A model generated the notes under the pieces. It searched no databases. It saw only the letters and a program-made list of their open reading frames with translations, and had not been told where the DNA came from. DNA of 64,000 nt, taken from positions 1-64,000 of the forward strand of contig NZ_ASZC01000023.1 in NCBI RefSeq assembly GCF_000468095.1, given 5' to 3'. Both the position numbers and the translations under genes were made by a program. Position 1 is the first letter of the stretch; every line of letters starts with the position of its first letter. Of this stretch, positions 26,248 through 40,394 are shown one piece after another. The DNA is from Pantoea sp. AS-PWVM4. Its GTDB lineage: Bacteria > Pseudomonadota > Gammaproteobacteria > Enterobacterales > Enterobacteriaceae.

Positions 26248-27075
26248 TTATTCCAACGGCATCTTTATCGGGTCATCATAACTGTACTCAAACCCCAGTT
26301 CATTACATATTTTTCCACCATCAATAACCTTGCCTGCATCACGCAAGCTTTCCGCGATAAATTGAGGGGGTGTTAAACCTAATTGTTTGGTCACGCCAGG
26401 ATAGAAAGTGTCACGCGTCGGATGTTTCGGCGCACACAGGTTATATATATGCCCACCTTTCGGCGTCTGCAACAACAGCACAATTGCATCCACCACATCA
26501 TCCAGATGCACCAGATTCACCACATGTGCGCCATCGCGTAAATCCGTTTTCCCGGCAAGGAAACGTCCGGGATGACGATTGGGTCCCACCAGCCCGGCGA
26601 GACGAACAATATCCACTGAGGTTCCCGGCAAATCGTGCAACCAGTTCTCCAGCGCCACCAGCGTTTTACCCGCCACGGTTTCAGGTTGCAACGGACTGTG
26701 CTCCTTCATCACTCCCGGACCAGGACCATACACTGAAGTGGAACTGGTGAAGATAATCCGCGGGACCTTAAAGGCTAATGCGGTATCCACCACATTTTGT
26801 ACCGCCTGCATATAATCTTCACCGCCCTGCACCGTACGACTGGCGGGTAAGGTCACCACCAGCGCATCCACCGAGATCAGCGCTTCCAGATCTTCTGCCT
26901 CACACTCCAGCTCAGGTGTCAGCACCAGTTGAAACGCCTCAATGCCACAACGACGAGCCGCATCTACCCCATCTGGCGAGGTTTTGCTGCCCGTCACCTG
27001 CCAGCCGCGTGTCGCCAGCGCCATCGCCAGCGGCATGCCCAGCCATCCCAGCCCCACAATCGCGACCTTTTTCAT
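26248..27075 (-). CDS. yeeZ: NAD(P)-binding epimerase-like protein YeeZ
   Basis: A 275-residue short-chain-dehydrogenase/epimerase-fold protein close to E. coli YeeZ (274 residues). The Rossmann motif VAIVGLGWLGMPLA opens the protein and the IIFTSSTSVYGP block follows; the usual YxxxK catalytic pair of sugar epimerases is not apparent after it, so activity is uncertain. It lies immediately upstream of, and divergent from, the his operon, as in E. coli. Confidence 0.87.
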   Translation of the reverse strand: MKKVAIVGLGWLGMPLAMALATRGWQVTGSKTSPDGVDAARRCGIEAFQLVLTPELECEAEDLEALISVDALVVTLPASRTVQGGEDYMQAVQNVVDTALAFKVPRIIFTSSTSVYGPGPGVMKEHSPLQPETVAGKTLVALENWLHDLPGTSVDIVRLAGLVGPNRHPGRFLAGKTDLRDGAHVVNLVHLDDVVDAIVLLLQTPKGGHIYNLCAPKHPTRDTFYPGVTKQLGLTPPQFIAESLRDAGKVIDGGKICNELGFEYSYDDPIKMPLE

Positions 27076-27184
27076 ATCGACTCCCGGCTTCGCTGCTCAA
27101 AGACACTTCATCTTAGTGCTGTCGTGGGTGTCAAACCAGCGCTAACTGTTGCGGGAGATTCCAGAAATTGACGTTAAAAAAGGC

Positions 27185-27213
27185 TTGCCACACGGCGCTA
27201 TCTTCGCTAGGTT
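27185..27213 (+). promoter_or_regulatory. his operon promoter
   Basis: TTGCCA (27185-27190), 17-base spacer, TAGGTT (27208-27213). The TAGGTT -10 is the same as recalled for E. coli/Salmonella hisp1, and transcription would start about 35 bases before hisL. Confidence 0.65.
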
Positions 27214-27256
27214 AATCAGCACGCAAATGAATACCCATTCAGCAACGGAATTTTTT

Positions 27257-27304
27257 ATGACACGCGTTCAGTTCAACCACCATCATCACCATCATCCTGA
27301 CTAG
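27257..27304 (+). CDS. hisL: his operon leader peptide HisL
   Basis: A 15-codon ORF, MTRVQFNHHHHHHPD, with six consecutive histidine codons (E. coli has seven). Stalling at these codons when His-tRNA is scarce lets the leader RNA avoid the downstream terminator. Too short for ordinary gene finders but unmistakable in composition and position. Confidence 0.95.
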   Translation: MTRVQFNHHHHHHPD

Positions 27305-27319
27305 TCTTTCAGGCGATGT

Positions 27320-27399
27320 GTGCTGGAAGACGTTTAGGATCTTCCAGTGGTGTGAGCGCAAAGAGAGCCCCCGGAAGATCATCTTCCGGGGGTTTTTTT
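27320..27399 (+). terminator. his attenuator
   Basis: The terminator stem CCCCCGGAAG (27368-27377) and CTTCCGGGGG (27383-27392) is followed by seven T (27393-27399). Upstream, CTGGAAGA and TCTTCCAG near 27322-27347 form the pause/alternative hairpin whose arms can also pair with the terminator arms, the standard his attenuation design coupled to hisL. Confidence 0.88.
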
Positions 27400-27455
27400 A
27401 TGGGCTGACGCAACCCAACTGAGTTCAGACAGGAATGAATAAGAGGACAGGAACC

Positions 27456-28355
27456 ATGTTAGATAACACCCGTTTACGCATAGCTATGCAGAAATCTGGC
27501 CGTTTAAGTGATGAATCACGCGAACTGCTGGCACGCTGTGGCATTAAAATTAACCTTCAGCAGCAGCGTCTGATTGCGTTTGCGGAAAACATGCCAATCG
27601 ACATCCTGCGCGTGCGCGATGACGATATTCCCGGACTGGTGATGGATGGCGTGGTGGATCTTGGCATCGTGGGCGAAAACGTGCTGGAAGAGGAGCTGTT
27701 AACGCGCCGCGCCCAGGGTGAGGATCCGCGTTACTTTACTCTGCGTCGTCTCGATTTTGGCGGTTGCCGCCTGTCGCTGGCAATGCCGGTTGACGCGGAG
27801 TACACCGGTCCGCAATGCCTTGATAAATCCCGCATTGCCACCTCTTACCCTCACCTGCTGAAAAAGTATCTCGATAAACAAGGCGTTGCTTTTAAATCCT
27901 GTCTGCTGAATGGTTCAGTTGAAGTGGCACCCCGTGCCGGTCTGGCCGACGCGATTTGCGACCTGGTGTCCACCGGCGCCACGCTGGAGGCCAATGGCCT
28001 GCGCGAAGTTGAAGTCATTTATCGCTCCAAAGCGGTATTGATCCAACGTGACGGTGAGCTGTCCGGGGCCAAACAAGAGCTGGTCGACAAACTGATGACG
28101 CGTATTCAGGGTGTCATCAAAGCGCGTGAGTCCAAATACATCATGCTGCACGCGCCGAGCGAGCGTCTGGAAGAAGTGATTGCCCTGCTGCCGGGTGCGG
28201 AGCGTCCTACCGTCCTGCCGCTGGCCGGTGAAGTCAGCCGTGTGGCGATGCACATGGTGAGCAGCGAAACGCTGTTCTGGGAAACCATGGAAAAACTGAA
28301 AGCCCTTGGTGCCAGCTCAATTCTGGTGCTGCCAATTGAAAAAATGCTGGAGTGA
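27456..28355 (+). CDS. hisG: ATP phosphoribosyltransferase HisG
   Basis: A 299-residue long-form enzyme, the committed and feedback-inhibited step of histidine synthesis, condensing ATP with PRPP. The catalytic domains contain the family stretch [20 protein letters not shown] and the PRPP loop [14 protein letters not shown]; the C-terminal ACT-like regulatory domain begins near residue 225. The ATG at 27456 matches the E. coli start; the frame extends seven codons back. Confidence 0.95.
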   Translation: MLDNTRLRIAMQKSGRLSDESRELLARCGIKINLQQQRLIAFAENMPIDILRVRDDDIPGLVMDGVVDLGIVGENVLEEELLTRRAQGEDPRYFTLRRLDFGGCRLSLAMPVDAEYTGPQCLDKSRIATSYPHLLKKYLDKQGVAFKSCLLNGSVEVAPRAGLADAICDLVSTGATLEANGLREVEVIYRSKAVLIQRDGELSGAKQELVDKLMTRIQGVIKARESKYIMLHAPSERLEEVIALLPGAERPTVLPLAGEVSRVAMHMVSSETLFWETMEKLKALGASSILVLPIEKMLE

Positions 28356-28359
28356 CCGA

Positions 28360-33882
<5,523 letters not shown>

Positions 33883-33889
<7 letters not shown>

Positions 33890-34494
33890 CTGCAGAACAA
33901 CTGACCCGTCTGGATTGGGTCAAAACCGCGGGCATGATGCCCGTTATCGTCCAGCACAGCGTCTCTGGCGAAGTGCTGATGCACGGGTATATGAACGAGG
34001 AAGCGTTGCAGAAAACCCTCGCGGAGGGCAACGTCACCTTCTTCTCGCGCACCAAAAATCGTCTGTGGACCAAAGGCGAAACCTCGGGTCATTTCCTGCA
34101 AGTGGTCAGCATTACACCAGATTGCGACAACGATACGCTGCTGGTGCTGGCAAACCCGATAGGCCCTACCTGTCATCTCGGTACTTCCAGCTGTTTCTCT
34201 CCGGCAGCACCGGACTGGACTTTCCTGTATCAACTGGAGCAACTGCTGGCAGAGCGCAAACATGCTGACCCGGCCAGCTCCTATACCGCGAAGCTGTACG
34301 CCAGCGGTACCAAGCGCATTGCACAGAAGGTAGGTGAAGAAGGCGTAGAAACCGCGCTGGCTGCAACGGTCAATGATCGTCACGAGCTGACCAATGAAGC
34401 GTCCGATTTAATCTACCATCTGTTGGTGTTGTTGCAGGATCAGGAGCTTGATCTGAGCACCATTATCAACAATCTGCGTGCGCGTCATAAGTAA
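33883..34494 (+). CDS. hisI: Bifunctional HisI: PR-AMP cyclohydrolase / PR-ATP pyrophosphatase
   Basis: A 203-residue fusion performing steps two and three of the pathway. The N-terminal cyclohydrolase has [20 protein letters not shown] and the zinc-region DCDNDTLL and [12 protein letters not shown]; the C-terminal pyrophosphatase has [12 protein letters not shown] and [13 protein letters not shown]. Last gene of the his operon; no convincing T-run terminator follows. Confidence 0.95.
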
Positions 34495-34498
34495 GCGA

Positions 34499-34600
34499 TT
34501 GTGCACGATACTGCTCAAAATCGACGAGTCTGGATAATTTTGAGCAGTATACTTCTCATAAATAACAAAGTTGGCTAAAATTGAGCAATATACTGCTCAA
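34499..34600. promoter_or_regulatory. Three 20-bp palindromes at 41-bp intervals upstream of the HipA-like gene
   Basis: Sites at 34499-34518 (TTGTGCACGATACTGCTCAA), 34540-34559 (TTGAGCAGTATACTTCTCAT) and 34581-34600 (TTGAGCAATATACTGCTCAA) start exactly 41 bases apart, about four helical turns, on one DNA face. The third is nearly perfect; the outer halves of the first two also form a perfect 14-base inverted repeat (34508-34521 with 34537-34550). TATACT in the site centres resembles a -10 hexamer. Likely operators for the HTH protein at 35926; binding is inferred. Confidence 0.7.
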
Positions 34601-34612
34601 CCAAGGCGCAGC

Positions 34613-35929
34613 ATGTTAACCCTTCAATTGCATGTCGATGGACGCTGGCAAGATGCCGCACTACTGGACGTGAAAGAGTCACGTAAAGGACGTCAAAGCG
34701 CAGCGTTGCTCGCATACGAGTTCGACTATGCCAGTCAATATCTTGATCGTGATGACCATGCCAGTTGCAGTATCAACTATTCCGTGATGCTTATTGGCAG
34801 CCATTTTTCCCAACCCTGGTTTAGCTTTCTCGACGATATCATGCCTGCTGGTGCCAGCCGACGCTATTGGGTTGCACTGCTTGGCTTACAAACCAAATCG
34901 CCTGCTGAGCAGGATTATGCTTTATTGCAAGCGGGTACTATCGCGCCTGTCGGCAATCTGCGGGTTAAAGAGTCCTTACCACGCCTGCCTGCGGAAAGTC
35001 AGCTGAAGACCAGGCGCTTTCCTGCGGAATGGGCCGTTGAACGTGATACCGATTTTCTGGAATACGCCCAACAAATGGGTGCAGCCAGCGGCGGGGCTAC
35101 GGGAGCCGGTGGCGAGGCACCAAAACTGCTATTGAGACGTAATAATAACTGTGAGGTGTGGATTGATACCTGGCAGGATGATATGCAGAACCAGGATGCA
35201 CATTATCTGGTGAAATATCCACGCGGCGCGCGCAGTGCGATAGATTGCGACATTTTGCGTGCTGAGTACCATTTCTATCATGAATTACATGCTCTCGGCA
35301 TCGATACGATAAGTACCGATAATATGTTGTTATGTGAAGGTGAACGCTATCCATCATTGTGGCTGCCTCGTTTTGATGTAGATTTTGTCGGCGAGAGCAA
35401 AGTGCTATATGGTTTGGAATCCGTCTATTCCATTATGAAAAAGCCACCAGGTAGTTACCTTAACCACTTCGATGTCATCAATGCACTGGTTGAAAAGCTA
35501 AGTCTGACGGATACCGGGCGTAAGCAGCTGGTTATTGAATGGGTGAAACGCGATATGCTTAATATCGCCTTCGGCAATTCTGATAATCATGGCCGTAATA
35601 GTGCCGTACTGAAAAAACCAGAGGGTATGTGGCTGGCGCCAATTTACGACTTTGCCCCAATGAAAGCCGATCCGGAAGGTATCATTCGCACTACGCAATG
35701 GGGGGCTCCCTATGAAGAAGGTGGGCTGTTCCAGTGGCATTTGATAGCAACACGACTGGACGAATTTGTCCCCCAATCTGAACTGCTCAATGCGTTGAAA
35801 AAATTGGCAGAGAGTCTACTCGGCTTAAAATCTCGTCTGGCAGCACGCGGTGTTCCCTCTTCTATTCTGGAAATGCCTGGGATGGGTTTTAACTTTCTCG
35901 ATCAACGTATCGCGGGATGGAAACTATGA
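34613..35929 (+). CDS. HipA-family serine/threonine kinase
   Basis: A 438-residue HipA-like kinase, a toxin or stress-kinase family whose best-known member phosphorylates glutamyl-tRNA synthetase. An N-terminal domain is followed by a glycine-rich GGATGAGGEAPK loop (160-171), a probable ATP lysine in YLVKYPRGA (about 201), the catalytic loop GNSDNHGRN (Asp about 324) and the DFG-like YDFAPM (Asp about 346); all look intact. The ATG at 34613 follows AAGG and the third palindrome by 12 bases; a TTG at 34571 is less likely. The HTH partner gene follows with ATGA overlap, the reverse of the E. coli hipB-hipA order. Target unknown. Confidence 0.82.
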   Translation: MLTLQLHVDGRWQDAALLDVKESRKGRQSAALLAYEFDYASQYLDRDDHASCSINYSVMLIGSHFSQPWFSFLDDIMPAGASRRYWVALLGLQTKSPAEQDYALLQAGTIAPVGNLRVKESLPRLPAESQLKTRRFPAEWAVERDTDFLEYAQQMGAASGGATGAGGEAPKLLLRRNNNCEVWIDTWQDDMQNQDAHYLVKYPRGARSAIDCDILRAEYHFYHELHALGIDTISTDNMLLCEGERYPSLWLPRFDVDFVGESKVLYGLESVYSIMKKPPGSYLNHFDVINALVEKLSLTDTGRKQLVIEWVKRDMLNIAFGNSDNHGRNSAVLKKPEGMWLAPIYDFAPMKADPEGIIRTTQWGAPYEEGGLFQWHLIATRLDEFVPQSELLNALKKLAESLLGLKSRLAARGVPSSILEMPGMGFNFLDQRIAGWKL

Positions 35930-36261
35930 CAAAGAAGCTCTCGCCATTTGAACGTGAAGCGATGCTTCTTGAGCTGTTGCAACAATTTATGAAAGAACAG
36001 TTAACTCAGGGAGAATTGCTGATGCAACTACGCAAAAAAGTTCTGGGCTTCTCGCAGGAGCGCTACGCCACACTGGCAGGTATCAGCAGACGCACACTTT
36101 CTGACATTGAACTCGATAAAGAGAGCATCACACTCACCACGTTGAACCGTGCATTAAAGCCATTAGGGTTGAAGACAGGCGTTTTACCACGCCAGCCACA
36201 TATGATGCAGACACTGTTAACGCAACTCGCGCAATCCGGAGACCACCATGACCACCCATGA
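35926..36261 (+). CDS. XRE-type HTH protein, HipB-like antitoxin candidate
   Basis: A 111-residue protein with a central XRE helix-turn-helix (RKKVLGFSQERYATLAGISR, then RTLSDIELDKESITLTTLN) and an N-terminal helical extension of about 35 residues not found in E. coli HipB. It overlaps the kinase stop by four bases, so the two are coupled and probably interact. It is the likely reader of the palindromes at 34499-34600. Its stop overlaps the start of the next gene by 14 bases. Confidence 0.78.
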   Translation: MTKKLSPFEREAMLLELLQQFMKEQLTQGELLMQLRKKVLGFSQERYATLAGISRRTLSDIELDKESITLTTLNRALKPLGLKTGVLPRQPHMMQTLLTQLAQSGDHHDHP

Positions 36262-36724
36262 AAAACTGCTTACCCTGCTTGATCAACATCAGGCGCGTTA
36301 TCGTCTGATGTCGCATGAAGCAACAGGTAAGTGTGAAGCGGTGGCCGCTATTCGTGGCACCGAAGTTGGTCAGGGGGCAAAAGCGCTGGTGTGTCATGTC
36401 AAGGGCAACGGTATCAAGCAACATGTGCTGGCGGTGCTACCTGCCGATCAGCAGGCAGATTTAAGCAAAGTCGCGGAAGCCGTGGGGGGGCGTCGCGCTT
36501 CACTCGCCAGCCCGGCAGAAGTTGATGTGCTCACCGGTTGTGTGTTTGGCGCTATTCCGCCCTTCAGTTTTCATGCCGACTTAATGCTGGTGGTAGACCC
36601 CTTACTGTTTGAACGCTACGACGAAATTGCCTTTAATGCCGGGGTGTTGGAGAAGTCAGTGGTGTTGAATACCGAGGATTACAAAGCGATACACAATGGT
36701 AACGTGATGAAAATAATCCAGTAA
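36248..36724 (+). CDS. yeaK: YeaK-like mischarged aminoacyl-tRNA deacylase
   Basis: A 158-residue YbaK/ProX-family protein very like E. coli YeaK: HEATGKCEAVAAIRGTEVGQ, GAKALVCHVKGNG, RRASLASPAEVDVLTGCVFG and IPPFSFH are shared. Family members hydrolyse wrongly charged tRNAs in trans. GGAGA precedes the ATG. In E. coli the gene is elsewhere; here it is attached to a HipA-type kinase operon, an interesting pairing because HipA acts on tRNA charging. Confidence 0.82.
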   Translation: MTTHEKLLTLLDQHQARYRLMSHEATGKCEAVAAIRGTEVGQGAKALVCHVKGNGIKQHVLAVLPADQQADLSKVAEAVGGRRASLASPAEVDVLTGCVFGAIPPFSFHADLMLVVDPLLFERYDEIAFNAGVLEKSVVLNTEDYKAIHNGNVMKIIQ

Positions 36725-36789
36725 TTGCTATAACTTTCTCTGGACGGTACTCTGCGTGATTCCACATCACGATAAAAGAAGACCGCTTT

Positions 36790-37587
36790 ATGGCAAGTTC
36801 ACGTTTTACCGCCCGTCTGCGTCAGACGCTGACAATGGCTGTGCTGGCAAGCTGCGCGTTCGGCGCACAGGCAAAAATTGACCAGGTTCGTTTCGCCGTT
36901 GATCCCACCTACCCTCCTTTTGAATCCAAAACGCCGCAGGGTAAATTGGTCGGTTTTGACATCGATCTTGGCAATGCGCTTTGCGAACAGATGAAAACCA
37001 AATGCGTGTGGGTAGAAAGTCAGTTTGACGGCATGATCCCGGCCCTGAAAGCACGCAAATTTGATGCAATTCTTTCTGATATGGGCGTGACTGAAGAACG
37101 TCTGAAACAGATCGATTTCACCGTGCCGCTTTACGACACCAAAACTCAGCTGATCGCACGTAAAGGTTCCGGCCTGTTACCCACTGCTGAATCGCTGAAA
37201 GGCAAAACTGTCGGTGTTGAGCAAGGCACGGTACAGGAACGCTATGCGCGTGCGAAATGGCAACCTTATGGTGTTAACGTTGTCCCTTATGGCGACCAGG
37301 CTCAGGTAGAGAGCGATCTGGTTTCTGGCCGTCTTGATGCGGTGTTTACCGATGCTGCGCAAGCCGCTATCGGCTTCCTGAAGCAGCCACAAGGCAAAGA
37401 TTTTGAACTGGCAGGACCGACGGTCCAAGACCCGATTATCGGTCCGGGAACGGCGATTGGTCTGCGCAAAGGTGATACCGAGCTGAAAACTGCACTGGAT
37501 GATGCCTTTGCTGAAATCAAAAAGAACGGCACCTTCGACAAGATCCAGAAAAAATACTTCGCGACAGATATCTCCATTCAGCAGTAA
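36790..37587 (+). CDS. Periplasmic basic/polar amino-acid binding protein (ArgT/HisJ family)
   Basis: A 265-residue ABC-transporter substrate-binding protein. A signal peptide ends at about residue 28 (CAFGAQA-KID). The family blocks FAVDPTYPPFESKTPQGKLV, GFDIDLGNALCEQM and ILSDMGVTEERLKQIDFTVP are present, and the cysteine pair LCEQMKTKC corresponds to the HisJ/ArgT disulfide. No permease or ATPase genes adjoin, so it is an orphan receptor that must share a transporter encoded elsewhere. Confidence 0.85.
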   Translation: MASSRFTARLRQTLTMAVLASCAFGAQAKIDQVRFAVDPTYPPFESKTPQGKLVGFDIDLGNALCEQMKTKCVWVESQFDGMIPALKARKFDAILSDMGVTEERLKQIDFTVPLYDTKTQLIARKGSGLLPTAESLKGKTVGVEQGTVQERYARAKWQPYGVNVVPYGDQAQVESDLVSGRLDAVFTDAAQAAIGFLKQPQGKDFELAGPTVQDPIIGPGTAIGLRKGDTELKTALDDAFAEIKKNGTFDKIQKKYFATDISIQQ

Positions 37588-37592
37588 ATCTG

Positions 37593-37617
37593 GGGCGGCA
37601 TTAGCCGCCCTTCTTTT
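37593..37617 (+). terminator. Terminator after the binding-protein gene
   Basis: GGGCGGC (37593-37599), loop ATTA, GCCGCCC (37604-37610), then TTCTTTT. Confidence 0.8.
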
Positions 37618-37702
37618 CAGTCGCACTATAATAATTGCCATTCGAAACACCAATGTCTGCGTGTAGCTCGCGCGCGGCAGCAAACAGGACATCATTAACG
37701 CC

Positions 37703-38821
37703 ATGCAACAACAACATCACCCTCTTTTAAGCGCTTCGCTGGGTACGCAGCGTGAAATCTATAGTTTTCACTTCAGCGGCGGCGACACACACAAACGTGT
37801 CTATATTCAGGCTGCTTTACATGGTGATGAATTGCCAGGCATGGCGGTGGCCTGGTATCTGAAACAAAAATTGCTGGAGCTGGAGTCCACCGGGCAGCTA
37901 AAAGCTTCATTTACGTTGGTGCCGGTAGCCAATCCGCTGGCTTTGGGGCAGCACTGGCATGGTACTCATCTGGGGCGGTTTCATACCCTCTCCGGGCAGG
38001 ACTTTAACCGTCGCTTTCCGGCATTGGGTGAGACATTAGTTGCGGAGCTGGCCGGTTCACTGACACAAAGTGAGTACGAAAACAAGCGGCTGATTCGGGA
38101 TGCTATTGACCGCCACTACCGTGACACCATCGCCAAAACCGAGCTGGACGCACAACGTTTCACACTGATGCGGATGGCCAGTCAGGCCGATTTAATGATT
38201 GACCTGCATTGCGACTGGGATGCGGTCCCTCATCTTTACACCACCCCTCATGCGTGGCCGGATATAGAGCCACTGGCTCGCTGGTTGGGCAGTGAAGTTC
38301 AGTTGCTGGCGCAAGTGTCCGGTGGAGAACCCTTTGATGAAGCCTGTTGCGAACCGTGGCTGACACTGGCGAAACGTTATGGTGACGAGTATCCAATGCC
38401 GCGTGGATTACTGCCCGTGACGCTCGAACTACGAGGTGTGGCTGATGTTTCACCTGAGCAGGCAGAGAAAGATGCAGATGCGATTATTAATGCGTTGATT
38501 GAAGGTGGCTATATTGCGGGTGAGGTAGGTGAGTCCCCTGCCCTGATTAATCCTGCGACAGAGCTGGCGGGCTGTGAGTATATCTTTGCACCCCATTCGG
38601 GCTTGATACTTAATCGTCGTAAGATTGGGGAGAGGATTGCAGCCGGTGAGGTTGTAGCGGAGATAATTGATCCCATTACCGATCAGGTGACACCACTGCT
38701 GGCTGAATATGGCGGCATCTTGTACGCACGCAATCTGATGAAATTTGCGACCGCAGGGATGTTGATGGTGCGGCTGGCCGGGGAAAATGCCGGACGTGAG
38801 GGCGATTTATTGGTGGGGTAA
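37703..38821 (+). CDS. Succinylglutamate desuccinylase/aspartoacylase-family zinc hydrolase
   Basis: A 372-residue M14-like amidohydrolase. Zinc ligands His40 and Glu43 are in AALHGDELPG and His169 in LMIDLHCDWD; the family FNRRFP segment is at 101-106. A C-terminal beta-rich domain (residues 280-372) ends ARNLMKFATAGMLMVRLAG. It would remove an acyl group from an N-acyl amino acid. It is not part of an ast operon, and following an amino-acid binding protein suggests use of an imported amino-acid derivative, but no substrate can be named. Confidence 0.8.
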   Translation: MQQQHHPLLSASLGTQREIYSFHFSGGDTHKRVYIQAALHGDELPGMAVAWYLKQKLLELESTGQLKASFTLVPVANPLALGQHWHGTHLGRFHTLSGQDFNRRFPALGETLVAELAGSLTQSEYENKRLIRDAIDRHYRDTIAKTELDAQRFTLMRMASQADLMIDLHCDWDAVPHLYTTPHAWPDIEPLARWLGSEVQLLAQVSGGEPFDEACCEPWLTLAKRYGDEYPMPRGLLPVTLELRGVADVSPEQAEKDADAIINALIEGGYIAGEVGESPALINPATELAGCEYIFAPHSGLILNRRKIGERIAAGEVVAEIIDPITDQVTPLLAEYGGILYARNLMKFATAGMLMVRLAGENAGREGDLLVG

Positions 38822-38846
38822 AAAAAGGCTTCCCGTAGGAAGCCTT
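38821..38846 (-). terminator. Terminator of gnd (bidirectional)
   Basis: AAGGCTTCC (38825-38833), loop CGTA, GGAAGCCTT (38838-38846). The minus strand continues into a T-run, complement of AAAAAA at 38821-38826. It also closes the preceding plus-strand gene. Confidence 0.82.
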
Positions 38847-38853
38847 ATTATTA

Positions 38854-40263
38854 TCAGTCCAGCCACTCGGTGTGGAACACACCGTCTTTATCGGTACGCT
38901 TATAAGTATGCGCACCGAAGTAGTCACGCTGAGCCTGAATCAGGTTAGCCGGCAGCACTTCTGAACGGTAGCTGTCGTAGTATGCAATAGCCGCTGAGAA
39001 GGTCGGAGTTGGGATACCGTTCTGTACAGCGTAAGCAACGACATCACGCAGCGCCTGCTGATATTCATCAGCGATATTTTTGAAGTATGGAGCCAGCAGC
39101 AGGTTAGCGATGTTCGCGTTTTCTGCGTAAGCATCAGTGATTTTCTGCAAGAACTGAGCACGGATGATACAGCCCGCACGGAAGATCTTCGCAATCTCAC
39201 CATAATGCAGATCCCAGTTGTACTGCTCAGAAGCAGCACGCAGCTGAGAGAAGCCCTGCGCGTAAGAGACGATTTTACCCAGGTACAGTGCGCGACGGAC
39301 TTTCTCAACGAATTCCGCTTTATCACCGGTGAAGGCTTTCGCCTGCGGGCCGCTCAGTACTTTAGACGCGGCAACACGCTGCGTTTTCAGAGAAGAGAGG
39401 TAACGCGCAAACACGGACTCAGTGATCAGTGACAGCGGTTCGCCCAGGTCGAGCGAGCTTTGGCTGGTCCACTTACCAGTACCTTTGTTCGCGGCTTCGT
39501 CCAGAATCACATCAACCAGGTATTTACCGTCTTCATCTTTCTTGGTGAAGATATCTTTGGTGATGTCGATCAGGTAGCTGCTCAGTTCACCATTGTTCCA
39601 GTCGGTGAAAGTTTTTGCTAACTCTTCGTTGGTCAAGCCCAGTGCGCCTTTCAGCAGTGCATAGGCTTCTGCAATCAGCTGCATATCACCGTATTCAATG
39701 CCGTTGTGCACCATTTTAACGTAATGACCAGCGCCATCCGGACCAATGTAAGTCACGCAAGCTTCACCATCTTCGGCACGCGCAGCAATTTTATCCAGGA
39801 TTGGTGCAACCAGTTCGTACGCTTCTTTCTGGCCGCCAGGCATGATTGATGGGCCTTTCAATGCGCCCTCTTCACCACCTGAAACACCGGTGCCGATGAA
39901 GTTAAAGCCCTGATCAGACAGTTCTTTATTACGACGGATGGTGTCTTTATAGAAGGTGTTACCGCCATCGATAAGAATGTCCCCCTTGTCCAGGTGAGGA
40001 GTCAGAGAAGCGATGGTCTTATCTGTCGCTTCACCAGCCTGTACCATCAGCAGGATGCGGCGAGGTTTTTCCAGTGATTCAACGAACTCTTCGATGGTGT
40101 AATAAGGCGCGAGTTTCTTGCCCGGGTTCTCAGCGACGACTTCATCAGTCTTTTCACGAGAACGGTTGAAGATAGATACAGTGTAGCCGCGGCTCTCAAT
40201 ATTGAGGGCCAGATTACGCCCCATCACTGCCATACCTACAACGCCGATTTGTTGCTTGGACAT
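38854..40263 (-). CDS. gnd: 6-phosphogluconate dehydrogenase, decarboxylating
   Basis: A 469-residue NADP+ enzyme of the pentose phosphate pathway making ribulose 5-phosphate. The N-terminal [20 protein letters not shown], active-site [20 protein letters not shown] and [14 protein letters not shown] blocks are those of E. coli Gnd. The second of two adjacent ATGs (40263) is preferred, six bases after AGGAG. gnd is a classic flank of enterobacterial O-antigen loci, and its alleles recombine with them. Confidence 0.95.
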   Translation of the reverse strand: MSKQQIGVVGMAVMGRNLALNIESRGYTVSIFNRSREKTDEVVAENPGKKLAPYYTIEEFVESLEKPRRILLMVQAGEATDKTIASLTPHLDKGDILIDGGNTFYKDTIRRNKELSDQGFNFIGTGVSGGEEGALKGPSIMPGGQKEAYELVAPILDKIAARAEDGEACVTYIGPDGAGHYVKMVHNGIEYGDMQLIAEAYALLKGALGLTNEELAKTFTDWNNGELSSYLIDITKDIFTKKDEDGKYLVDVILDEAANKGTGKWTSQSSLDLGEPLSLITESVFARYLSSLKTQRVAASKVLSGPQAKAFTGDKAEFVEKVRRALYLGKIVSYAQGFSQLRAASEQYNWDLHYGEIAKIFRAGCIIRAQFLQKITDAYAENANIANLLLAPYFKNIADEYQQALRDVVAYAVQNGIPTPTFSAAIAYYDSYRSEVLPANLIQAQRDYFGAHTYKRTDKDGVFHTEWLD

Positions 40264-40394
40264 CATCTACTCCTGTCTGAAGTTACCATCACAAAGCCAG
40301 GTTTGTGAGCAAAGTGGCAAATATGTTAACTCATCTGATACCCGATGAGGTAGTGAATGGTGCGATAACATAACGCCATAAAATGCATGGCTAA

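Noticed and set aside
34508-34550. The 14-base inverted repeat as a his operon terminator
   Set aside because: The arms are AT-rich, the loop is 15 bases and no T-run follows; the 41-bp periodicity with a third site fits operators better.
37703-38821. AstE of the arginine succinyltransferase pathway
   Set aside because: No astA, astB, astC or astD is nearby, and family membership alone does not identify the substrate.
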